DNA from: Ruminococcus sp.
GTDB lineage: Bacteria > Bacillota > Clostridia > Oscillospirales > Ruminococcaceae
DNA length: 35,399 nt
NCBI GenBank assembly: GCA_017534595.1
Contig: JAFXVY010000013.1
Span: 1 to 35,399 of the forward strand
Direction of reading: 5' to 3'
Shown: positions 1 to 6,757 of the stretch, in pieces
How positions within the stretch are numbered: position 1 is the first letter of the stretch
How the letters are laid out: each line of letters opens with the position of its first letter
Translations under genes and position numbers: made by a program
Notes under the pieces: model-generated
Told to the model about the DNA's origin: nothing
Database searches by the model: none
The model's input: only the letters and a program-made list of their open reading frames with translations

Positions 1-141
1 ACATCATCCGCTTGCATATTTTCCGTCATATTACCCAAATTCTCCTTGCCTTGCGCCAGCAAGGCGGCGTCGAATTTAGGCAATCTGACGAAAAATCTGA
101 CTGCGCGTCTGACGCACAATGGTTGTGCGGTGTTGCCTTAA
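1..141 (+). repeat. MITE-like repeat family 1, copy A (left end cut by window)
   Basis: Nearly identical to 9446-9586 (copy D), with only a few substitutions, all near the right end. The right terminus GGTTGTGCGGTGTTGCC is the inverted complement of the left terminus GGCAACACCGCACAACC seen in copies B and C. The left end lies outside the window. Internal stem: CCTTGC-gcca-GCAAGG. It ends in TTAA, which is also the first four bases of the family 2 repeat that follows. No coding capacity. A non-autonomous mobile element is inferred from terminal inverted repeats and multiple copies. Confidence 0.85.
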
Positions 142-240
142 TGAATGATCAAGGCGTGCCCTCCGGCAAAATCAAAAGATCATCGCCGCAGGCGATACCT
201 TGATTATTCATTATTCATTCTTCACTATTCACTATTCATT
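138..240 (+). repeat. Family 2 inverted-repeat element, copy 1, with heptamer tail
   Basis: A 15-bp imperfect terminal inverted repeat (AATGAATGATCAAGG at 140-154, CCTTGATTATTCATT at 198-212) encloses two small hairpins: TGCC/GGCA at 157-168 and ATCGCC/GGCGAT at 182-196. The right side continues as five TATTCAY-type heptamers at 205-239. The second copy at 32327-32424 is in the opposite internal orientation. Read on the minus strand, the ATCGCC hairpin is followed by a T-rich stretch and could terminate transcription from the gene ending at 232. Confidence 0.7.
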
Positions 241-711
241 GAGCGTATGCGTTTCCGCATACCCGTTGCGGTATTCCAAACCGCTGTCGTGAGACTCTAT
301 CTCTTCGCGGGTAAGGTCTCCCTTGCCGTCATAGCGGTAGTACCTGCCGCTGTCGGCTGTGAACTCGAGGATGCAGTAGTCCTCGTCGTCGATACCGCCG
401 GGGTAGTATTTCTCGTCACCCTCGTTCCAGAGCAGCTCTCTGTACTCCCGCTCCCGGCGGACAGCCATGCTCCCGAACAGGCAGAGCCCCTCAAAGGCCT
501 CATCGTCCGAGAAGTAGAGGCAGGAATTTGGGCTTTTCATAAGGCTCTGAACGTGCGCCGAGCTCGTGTTCGTCGAGATCAGATGCCTGCCCAGCCCCCT
601 GTGCCATACGCAGAACACCCTGCGTACATTCTGCCTGCCCTGTTCGTCGGTATAGCCCATAGTCGCAAACAGCGAGCGGTCGATCAGTGCCGTTATCTCT
701 TTGTGTGTCAT
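232..711 (-). CDS. Pyridoxamine 5'-phosphate oxidase-fold flavoprotein
   Basis: A 159-residue protein resembling the PNPOx-like split-barrel family of small FMN- or heme-binding proteins. Family-like features are the N-terminal helix (HKEITALIDRS), the strand SLFATMGYTDEQGRQNVR, and the stretch HLISTNTSSAHVQSLMKSP, which matches the usual phosphate-contacting region. No signal peptide, so cytoplasmic. The ATG at 711 has a GGGAGG site six bases upstream. It follows the permease gene by 69 bp on the same strand, so it may be last in that operon, but a possible promoter at 741-770 could drive it alone. The TAG stop and the last codons lie inside the heptamer tail of the family 2 repeat, so its C-terminus was probably altered by that element. 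Substrate unknown; a flavin reductase or stress-response role is only a family guess. Confidence 0.8.
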   Translation of the reverse strand: MTHKEITALIDRSLFATMGYTDEQGRQNVRRVFCVWHRGLGRHLISTNTSSAHVQSLMKSPNSCLYFSDDEAFEGLCLFGSMAVRREREYRELLWNEGDEKYYPGGIDDEDYCILEFTADSGRYYRYDGKGDLTREEIESHDSGLEYRNGYAETHTLNE

Positions 712-740
712 ATTATCCCTCCCGGTATTTATTATCTCTT

Positions 741-770
741 ATTATACCCTACACACCGCGCTTATGTCCC
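741..770 (-). promoter_or_regulatory. Possible promoter for the PNPOx gene
   Basis: On the minus strand a perfect TATAAT (741-746) lies 18 bases from GGGACA (765-770), which matches only the GACA part of the -35 consensus. It sits in the 69-bp gap behind the permease gene. Confidence 0.4.
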
Positions 771-780
771 CCGATATCTT

Positions 781-3132
781 TTATTCGCAGATAAGCTCCG
801 TCGTCTGAACGTTCTTTATCATCGCCGAGACCATATACGAGAACCCTGCAAAGCAGGCGCAGATAAGCCCCGCCGGAAGCAGTATGTCAAATGCGGTCAT
901 CGGCTCGGAGAAATCTGTCATGCCTGTGATGCGCATGAGCTGCGAGAGCAGGCTGTTCGTAAACAGCAGCGAGAGTACCAGCCCGACCGTGCAGCCGAGC
1001 ACCCCGATGATAAGAAATCTCAGCGAGAACATCCCCCGCAGGTTCCCCGTCGTGAAGCCCGTCGCTTTGAAGATGCCGATGTCCGTCCTCTCCCGCAGGA
1101 AGGTTATCCGGCAGATCATGCTGATCGCCACCAGCAGGAATACCGAGGATACCCCGACTACCACAAGAATGATTATCAGCAGGAAGGCGTCTATCAGATC
1201 GTAAAGGTTGCCGTTGGACTCCTCCGTTTCATCCGGCTTTGCGTAGAGTATCCCGCCGAACTCCTCGTTCAGAGCGCGGCAGACATCCTCCGACTTGCCG
1301 TTGTCCGAAAGGAAGAGGTTCGCAAGCTGCGGCTTCATGCCTATCTTTTTGCCGCCCTCAAGGGTCATGGTAAAGATACGCCCCGCCTGAGAGGTGGTCT
1401 GATATGTCCCGACTATGATGTATTCCGCCTTTTTGCCCTCGTTTGAAACGGTGACGCTGTCGCCTATGCCCTTGCCCGTTTCCTCGGAGAATATGCGGGT
1501 CACGATCATCTCGTTGTCAAACTCCGGCAGCTTGCCCTCGATGGGCTTGAAATACTTTTCACAGCCGTCGGTGGCGGTCACTCCGAACAGGATGTCGTCC
1601 GCTAAAATGTTGTCGATGTAGGAGACGTAGTAGACCTCCGGGCTCTCATCGAGAGCTTTCAGCTTCTCGGCCACGCGGGACTTGTCCTCATCTGAGAACT
1701 CGTTGAAAAGTCTCACGTTGGCCGCCGTGTCCAGCTCGCCGAAGATCTCTCTGAAATTCAGCCCCCGGCAGAGGTTGAACACCGTCGTCATAAAGAACAT
1801 CAGTATAACCGTGATGACGAATATAAAGATGTAGTGCCTCATCCCGGAGGTCAGCTGCCTTACCGAGACCGAGAGCGAGAGAGCGTTCTGCTTCATGGGG
1901 GCGTTGAGCCTGCCGGTGAAATGAACGTCCCTGTGGGCGTTGTTGAGCGCGTTGACAGGGGAGAGCCTGCCGAGCTTCCGCGTTGAGAGCAGGATTATCA
2001 CCGTGAACACCGCGATCATCGCAAGAGCGATCAGCCCGCAGCTCAGGAAGTCGATGCTGCAATCGGTGTGTATGCCCGTTACCGTCCTGAACATATTTCC
2101 CAGCACTTTAAGCAGCGGCACCGACAGTATCAGCCCCAGCACCGTACCGATCAAAAGTGCGATGATGTACTGCATCATATACGCCGCCCTGATCTGCCAT
2201 ACCGTGAACCCCTGTGATTTGAGTATGCCGAGATCCACATACTGCATCTCTATCGTGGAGTTTATGCTGTTGAGCATCATCAGCACGACCACTACCGCCA
2301 GCAGTCCCACGAAGATGTAGAGCAGGCTTGTGCCGGTGTCGGCATAGAGCTCTGTGTAGCTCTCGAGCTCGGCACGGGTAACGTAGAGCATGGATTCATC
2401 CACCAGCCCGCACTGATCGTTGAGCTGCTTGACGAGCTGAAAGCTCCCGAGCTCGCCGTCCGAGAAGATGTGCAGCATCTCGGTCTTGTAGATGTAGTTC
2501 GAGTTGACCTCGCCGCGGTCTATGCCGTCGGCTATGCGGTCGTAGTCCTCCGGGCTGATGAAAAAGATCTCGTATGCCACCAGACTCGTGCCGTAGAGCG
2601 GCTCCTCGGTGAAGCCCTTGATCGTGAACTTCTCTTTAGTCGTCGGGGAGGTCTGTATCTCGAGGATATCTCCCTTTTCAAGCTTCTCCACCTTGCCCAG
2701 CGAGTAGGAGACATATACCTCTCCCGCCTCAAGCTTCGGCGCCTTGTCAACGAAGCCGGTCTGATCGTCGTTGAAGAGCTTGATCTCATCCTTCTCGCGG
2801 ACGAGCCTTGTCTCGATAGTCTGAGGCTTGCCGTTGAGGTAATGATCCATCGCAACGAAGAGCAGGGGATCCGCTCTCCAGGAGGAAACGTGCTCGCTGG
2901 AATCGAGTCCGTCCTTGATCCTGTCCGAGAGTTTTCCTTCGGCGTAGGTCATGACTATATCCCCGACCTTGTAATGATCGAGGGAGGCGTTGAGCGCCCT
3001 GTCAAGGTTCTTCGAGTTGCTGACCGAGCCCGAGTAGGCGAACACGATGATCGTCATCAGGATGATTATTCCCTTGAAGGCTCCGGTCTTGTGCCTGATA
3101 TTGTTTCTGACAAGAAACATCACGGATCTCAT
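781..3132 (-). CDS. ABC transporter permease, duplicated FtsX type
   Basis: A 783-residue membrane protein built as two FtsX/MacB-like halves. Helix 1 (about 18-36) is followed by an extracytoplasmic domain to about 265 and three helices to about 385 carrying the first FtsX domain. A central helix near 436-460 leads to a second external domain of about 190 residues and a second trio of helices from about 660 to 770. This eight-helix plan matches large permeases that pair with one MacB/LolD-type ATPase and export peptides or lipids or confer antimicrobial resistance; it is not the ten-helix BceB plan. It starts 12 bp after the ATPase stop and is clearly co-transcribed with it and the upstream two-component genes. 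Substrate not evident; sensing and export of a cell-envelope-active compound is inferred from context. Confidence 0.88.
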   Translation of the reverse strand: MRSVMFLVRNNIRHKTGAFKGIIILMTIIVFAYSGSVSNSKNLDRALNASLDHYKVGDIVMTYAEGKLSDRIKDGLDSSEHVSSWRADPLLFVAMDHYLNGKPQTIETRLVREKDEIKLFNDDQTGFVDKAPKLEAGEVYVSYSLGKVEKLEKGDILEIQTSPTTKEKFTIKGFTEEPLYGTSLVAYEIFFISPEDYDRIADGIDRGEVNSNYIYKTEMLHIFSDGELGSFQLVKQLNDQCGLVDESMLYVTRAELESYTELYADTGTSLLYIFVGLLAVVVVLMMLNSINSTIEMQYVDLGILKSQGFTVWQIRAAYMMQYIIALLIGTVLGLILSVPLLKVLGNMFRTVTGIHTDCSIDFLSCGLIALAMIAVFTVIILLSTRKLGRLSPVNALNNAHRDVHFTGRLNAPMKQNALSLSVSVRQLTSGMRHYIFIFVITVILMFFMTTVFNLCRGLNFREIFGELDTAANVRLFNEFSDEDKSRVAEKLKALDESPEVYYVSYIDNILADDILFGVTATDGCEKYFKPIEGKLPEFDNEMIVTRIFSEETGKGIGDSVTVSNEGKKAEYIIVGTYQTTSQAGRIFTMTLEGGKKIGMKPQLANLFLSDNGKSEDVCRALNEEFGGILYAKPDETEESNGNLYDLIDAFLLIIILVVVGVSSVFLLVAISMICRITFLRERTDIGIFKATGFTTGNLRGMFSLRFLIIGVLGCTVGLVLSLLFTNSLLSQLMRITGMTDFSEPMTAFDILLPAGLICACFAGFSYMVSAMIKNVQTTELICE

Positions 3133-3144
3133 AAGACCGCCCCC

Positions 3145-3906
3145 TTACCAGTGCATGGAGGTCAGCCACGAGTTGACCTGTGTCTCACGGCTCTTTTCCT
3201 TGTCTGCCTCGTAAGGCGGGAGGTTAAGCTCGCCGCTGATGTTTCCGTCCTCGATGTAGATTATCCGCGTGCCGCGAAGTGCGGCTCTGATGTCGTGAGT
3301 CACCATGAACACCGACTGTCCTCCGGCGTTGAGCCGGGTGAGCAGGTCGAGGACCTCGGTGGTGTTGCGACGGTTGAGAGCACCTGTGGGCTCGTCCGCA
3401 AAGAGAACAGCCGGCTCGCTTATGACCGCTCTGATTATCGCGCACCTCTGCTGCTCGCCTCCCGAGCACTGCGAGGGCAGGTGATCCTTAACGCCGTTTA
3501 TACCCATGCTCTCAAAGAGGGCAAGGGCTTTTTTGTCTGTCTCGGCGGCGGACACTTCCTTGTCGAGGTAAGCGGGAACGACTACGTTCTCGAACATCGT
3601 CATATTGCTGACGAGATGCATCTTCTGGAACACGAACCCGAAGTCCTTGCGGCGCAGGAGAGTGAGCTCCTTTTCGCTGAGCTTGACAAGATCCCGTCCC
3701 TTGTAGATCACCTCTCCGGAGGTGGCTCTGTCCATGCCGCTCAGAGCATAGAGCAGAGTGGACTTGCCCGAGCCGGAGGCACCCATAACGACAGTGAAAT
3801 CCCCCTTGTAGACCTCAAGGCCGATGCCTGTGAGAACATGGTTCTGAACGCCGTTGGCGGCGAATGACTTGCATAGCTTCTTGGCGGAAATAACGGTATC
3901 CTTCAT
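3145..3906 (-). CDS. ABC transporter ATP-binding protein (MacB/LolD type)
   Basis: The ATPase of the exporter, 253 residues from the ATG at 3906, chosen because a GGGAG site precedes it; an upstream in-frame ATG at 3951 lacks such support. Visible motifs: Walker [10 protein letters not shown] (about 42-50), Q-loop VFQKMHL, signature CSGGEQQR (C replaces the usual L of LSGGQ), Walker B VLFADEP and switch histidine MVTHD. The D-loop reads ALNRRN instead of the usual ALD, a mild oddity. The C-terminal tail after the histidine (to WLTSMHW) is longer than in minimal ATPases. It lies 53 bp after the kinase gene and 12 bp before the permease. Membrane-associated; powers the permease encoded next to it. 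Confidence 0.93.
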   Translation of the reverse strand: MKDTVISAKKLCKSFAANGVQNHVLTGIGLEVYKGDFTVVMGASGSGKSTLLYALSGMDRATSGEVIYKGRDLVKLSEKELTLLRRKDFGFVFQKMHLVSNMTMFENVVVPAYLDKEVSAAETDKKALALFESMGINGVKDHLPSQCSGGEQQRCAIIRAVISEPAVLFADEPTGALNRRNTTEVLDLLTRLNAGGQSVFMVTHDIRAALRGTRIIYIEDGNISGELNLPPYEADKEKSRETQVNSWLTSMHW

Positions 3907-3959
3907 ACAACGGACTCCCTTCGGTGATGTTTTCTGAGATGATGATATCACACCGCAGA

Positions 3960-5105
3960 TTAAGAAATCCTTAAGGTTTCCTCCGGCAGCTCCACCGTTA
4001 TCAGTAAGCCGCCGCCGGCGTTTTCCGCATATACCTCGCCGCCCGACTGCCTCGCTATGTATCTGACTATGTAAAGCCCGAGACCCGAGCCGCTGACATC
4101 TCCCGCATTCGCCCCGCGATAGAATTTGTCAAATATGAAGGGCAGGTCTCCGTCCGGTATGCCTCCGCCGTGATCCTGAAAACGGATCCTGTAAAACCCG
4201 TTCTCTTTGGAAATGCTTATCTCCGCCTTTCCGCCCGCGTACTTCTGCGCGTTGCCGATGAGGTTGCCGAAAAGCTGGGTGAGCCTGTTCCGGTCGGCAT
4301 ACACCCTTACGGGGAACATCGGCTTTTCAAAGCGGATATCCCTCGCCGCGCTCTCGCTGACCGTCTTTTCGATAAGCCCGCAGAGCTCGATGTTCTCCGG
4401 CTGCATCTTCAATGCCCCGAGCTCGCTTATCGAGTGGGTCATCATGTCGTTGGTGAGCCTCGCCACCTCGCCGCACTTGCTGCTGATTATCCCGAGGAAG
4501 CGGTACATCTCCTCCTGATCGGAATAGAGCCCGTTGACGAGTGCCTCCGAGTAGGCGGTTATCGACGCGAGGGGAGTCTTGAGATCGTGGGAGAGGGAAG
4601 CGATGACCGTCTTGTTGTTGTCGATGGCCTCGCGCTCGCAGCTCCGTGCCTTGACGATCTCTCTGCGCATACTGTCAAAAGCCCAGGTGAACTTGCCGAA
4701 GTAGTTGTCCCGCTCGTAGTCGAGAGGGGTATCGAAATCGCCGGCGGCGAGCCTGTCGGCGTAGCCCTCGAGCCTGTGGAAGGGTCTGATGACACCTCTC
4801 CACACATAAGCCACACATCCGAATATCGCCAGTACCGCCGCCCCGCAGACTATCCACACCCCGGCATACCCGCCGGAACGGCTGTTCTTCGAGGCGAGCT
4901 GAGCGTCAGACCTGAGCTGTGCGGCCTTGGCGGCTGCCGCCGCGGTATCTCCGGCTTCGATCAGGTTCACGACCTCGTTGGCCTCGACGGCGAGCTTCGG
5001 CAGCGTCTCATCCTTCGTGCTGCGCGAGGACAGGAACACCACGAGCGTGCAGAGCACGACTGTAAGCGAAAGCACCGCTCCGACTATGAACGGCTTGTAC
5101 TTCAT
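3960..5105 (-). CDS. Sensor histidine kinase (HAMP-HisKA-HATPase)
   Basis: A 381-residue membrane sensor. Helix 1 spans about 7-27, a short alanine-rich extracytoplasmic segment follows to about 80, and helix 2 spans about 82-103. A HAMP linker (from RPFHRLEGYADRLAAGDF) precedes the phospho-acceptor helix SHDLKTPLASI with His173. The ATPase domain shows N-box NLIGNAQKYAGG, G1 DHGGGIPDGDL, F-box IFDKFYRG and G2 GSGLGLYIVRYIA. The ATG overlaps the response-regulator stop by four bases (ATGA at 5102-5105), so translation is probably coupled. The small external segment suggests sensing in the membrane, or through the neighbouring transporter, rather than by a separate ligand-binding domain; this is inference from similar transporter-linked kinases. 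Confidence 0.94.
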   Translation of the reverse strand: MKYKPFIVGAVLSLTVVLCTLVVFLSSRSTKDETLPKLAVEANEVVNLIEAGDTAAAAAKAAQLRSDAQLASKNSRSGGYAGVWIVCGAAVLAIFGCVAYVWRGVIRPFHRLEGYADRLAAGDFDTPLDYERDNYFGKFTWAFDSMRREIVKARSCEREAIDNNKTVIASLSHDLKTPLASITAYSEALVNGLYSDQEEMYRFLGIISSKCGEVARLTNDMMTHSISELGALKMQPENIELCGLIEKTVSESAARDIRFEKPMFPVRVYADRNRLTQLFGNLIGNAQKYAGGKAEISISKENGFYRIRFQDHGGGIPDGDLPFIFDKFYRGANAGDVSGSGLGLYIVRYIARQSGGEVYAENAGGGLLITVELPEETLRIS

Positions 5106-5809
5106 TTCCCGTTCACCTCCAGCATATAGCCCACCTTCCGGACGGTCTTGATGTATCTCGGCTCGGCGGGATCGTCCTCGAGCTTCTCACGCAGCCACCG
5201 GATGTGTACCGTCAGCGTTGAGGGCTCCACCTCGGTGAATGCTCCCCAGACCTCCGAGAAGATCTTTTCCTTCGGCACGGGAGTGTTCAGGTGCTCGCAG
5301 AGATACGCCAGCAGATCGAATTCCCGCAGAGAGAGAGTCACCGGTTTGCCGGCCTTCTCCACCGTCCTCGCCGTGATGCTTACGGTAACGTTCCCGAAGC
5401 GGACGGTCTTTTCCTCGGCGTTGTTCTTGTAGGTCCTGCGCAGCAGCGCGTTGACCCGCGCCAGCAGCTCGCGCATCGAGTATGGCTTGGGGAGGTAGTC
5501 ATCGCCGCCCAGCTCGAAGCCGGTAACTCTGTCATCCTCGGCGTTGCGGGCGCTGGCGAATATCACCGGCACCTCGCAGACCCTCCGCAGCTCCCTGCAC
5601 ACCTCAAAGCCTGTCCCGTCGGGGAGGTTGACGTCGAGCAGCACAAGATCGAAGCGGTTATCGGTCAGTATCGTGATCGCCTCATCGCAGCTGTGCGTTA
5701 CGCTCACGCTGTAAGAATAGCTCTCGAGCATCCTCTTTATTATGAACGAAAGCTCCTCGTCATCATCGACTATGAGTATCTTTGCCCGGAGATCCGAAAT
5801 GTTGGCCAT
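5102..5809 (-). CDS. OmpR/PhoB-family response regulator
   Basis: A receiver plus winged-helix regulator of 235 residues from the ATG at 5809, chosen because GAGGTGAG lies just upstream; a GTG three codons earlier falls inside that ribosome site. The acidic pocket (VDDDEE near 14-19), phospho-acceptor Asp59 (LLDVNLPDGTG) and Lys108 (LPKPYS) are intact. The C-terminal DNA-binding domain has LSLREFDLLAYL, the recognition-helix region TVHIRWLREKLEDDP and the wing IKTVRKVGYML. First gene of the RR-kinase-ATPase-permease operon, with a strong promoter 57 bp upstream. It presumably controls its own operon in response to the exported compound, as is common for transporter-linked two-component systems. 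Confidence 0.95.
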   Translation of the reverse strand: MANISDLRAKILIVDDDEELSFIIKRMLESYSYSVSVTHSCDEAITILTDNRFDLVLLDVNLPDGTGFEVCRELRRVCEVPVIFASARNAEDDRVTGFELGGDDYLPKPYSMRELLARVNALLRRTYKNNAEEKTVRFGNVTVSITARTVEKAGKPVTLSLREFDLLAYLCEHLNTPVPKEKIFSEVWGAFTEVEPSTLTVHIRWLREKLEDDPAEPRYIKTVRKVGYMLEVNGK

Positions 5810-5828
5810 AGCTCTCACCTCACGGAAT

Positions 5829-5868
5829 AATCAAAGTGTGCCCTTTCCGGCACTTGTTTATTTTGATT
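5829..5868 (-). promoter_or_regulatory. Inverted repeat between promoter and response-regulator start
   Basis: An outer pair AATCAAA (5829-5835) / TTTGATT (5862-5868) encloses an inner hairpin GTGCC (5838-5842) / GGCAC (5849-5853). The outer arm overlaps the -10 box; the inner hairpin falls in the leader RNA or works as a DNA operator. It has some resemblance to the family 2 repeats. Role unknown. Confidence 0.45.
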
Positions 5869-5894
5869 ATACACCGGCTGTTGTAAATTGTCAA
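5866..5894 (-). promoter_or_regulatory. Promoter of the two-component/ABC operon
   Basis: A consensus TTGACA (5889-5894) and consensus TATAAT (5866-5871) are separated by exactly 17 bases. The -35 box overlaps the stop codon region of the amidase-like gene (stop at 5891-5893), so the two transcription units are packed without spacer. Confidence 0.88.
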
Positions 5895-6385
5895 CGGAGG
5901 GCAGAGAAGGCGCGGGAGCCGAGGATGTGCAGGCATCTTATGCGCCCGAAGCTGTATGATGAGAGCGGTCTGTTGAAGGCGTCATTTGAGTGCGCGGCGA
6001 CAAGCGGTTCGCCGTTTTTGATATCCACGGTCAGCAGCGAGTGATAAAAGCCGCCGCTGTCTCCGAGCTGGATGACATCCCCGACTCTTGCCTCCGATAC
6101 CGGCACGGGTACTCCGAACGGCCCGGCAGAGCGGTTGCTCACGATGAACCGGAAGAAATACTCCACCCCGGACCAGGCTGCGGAGCGGTCGTGCAGCGAG
6201 ATGAGATACCAGCCGGTGTCCGGGGTATAGTTCATCGCCGCACCTCCCGCATAAAGGCACTGCGAAATGAAATTCGTGCAGTCGCCCCCGAGAGAGTCGA
6301 AGTCCGGCCAGGCCGGGTTGCGGGAGGACGCCCACCTCCGCGCATATTCAAGCTCCGCCGCCGTATCGAGCAGATATTCCGTCAT
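5891..6385 (-). CDS. Amidase_6-like putative cysteine amidase/peptidase
   Basis: A 164-residue protein matching the 'putative amidase domain' family (Amidase_6, NlpC/P60-like fold). The hallmark N-terminal stretch YARRWASSRNPAWPDF is followed by GGDCTNFISQCLYAGG, whose Cys is the likely nucleophile, and YHSLLTVD supplies the likely His. The ATG at 6385 is chosen because GGGAGG lies nine bases upstream; the open frame upstream of it reads into a repeat and is not genic. There is no signal peptide, so this copy is probably cytoplasmic, although many relatives are secreted or spore-linked. Monocistronic, ending exactly where the next operon's -35 box begins. No convincing promoter was seen between it and the repeat. 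Substrate unknown. Confidence 0.82.
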   Translation of the reverse strand: MTEYLLDTAAELEYARRWASSRNPAWPDFDSLGGDCTNFISQCLYAGGAAMNYTPDTGWYLISLHDRSAAWSGVEYFFRFIVSNRSAGPFGVPVPVSEARVGDVIQLGDSGGFYHSLLTVDIKNGEPLVAAHSNDAFNRPLSSYSFGRIRCLHILGSRAFSALR

Positions 6386-6438
6386 TTCGCACCGCCTCCC
6401 GCTGTATTCTATGCGGGCACACGGCTGTTTGTCTTCTA

Positions 6439-6673
6439 TTACGGCAACACCGCACAACCACCGGCTAACGCCTTTGTACATCATCCGCTTGCATATTTTC
6501 CGTCATTATTACCGTGTCAACTTGTTGACACTATTCTCCTTGCCTTGCGCAAAGCGAAGTGAACTTCGCTTGCAAGGCGGCGTCGAATTTAGGCAATCTG
6601 ACGAAAAATCTCAGCTCAACTTTATTGAGCTTGCGCGCGGTCTGACGCACAATGGTTGTGCGGTGTTGCCTTA
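6439..6673 (+). repeat. MITE-like repeat family 1, copy B (long form)
   Basis: The termini GGCAACACCGCACAACC and GGTTGTGCGGTGTTGCC are perfect inverted complements. The backbone matches copies A and D but carries three extra palindromes: GTGTCAAC/GTTGACAC, AGCGAAGT/ACTTCGCT and AGCTCAA/TTGAGCT. It fills the gap between the amidase gene and the promoter of the diguanylate cyclase gene, whose -35 box begins about 10 bp beyond its right end. Confidence 0.85.
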
Positions 6674-6683
6674 CAAAAAATGG

Positions 6684-6712
6684 TTGCATTTTCTCAAAAA
6701 GTGTGATATAAT
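6684..6712 (+). promoter_or_regulatory. Promoter of the LacI-sensor diguanylate cyclase
   Basis: TTGCAT (6684-6689), a 17-base spacer and TATAAT (6707-6712) preceded by TGTGA, giving an extended -10. It lies directly outside repeat copy B. Confidence 0.82.
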
Positions 6713-6757
6713 ATAAGTTGAGGCATTGTATACCGATCTCCCGGGAGGTGAATGAGT

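Noticed and set aside
145-1446. 433-residue plus-strand open frame across the left end
   Set aside because: Antisense to the PNPOx and permease genes and starting within a repeat; low-complexity translation without a recognisable domain.
2470-3867. Long plus-strand open frame opposite the permease and ATPase genes
   Set aside because: It is antisense to two well-supported ABC genes with conserved motifs; its translation shows no domain and it has no ribosome site.
6390-6430. TAGAAT-like -10 box upstream of the amidase-like gene
   Set aside because: It lies so close to the ribosome site that the transcript would start within it, and the -35 match is poor.
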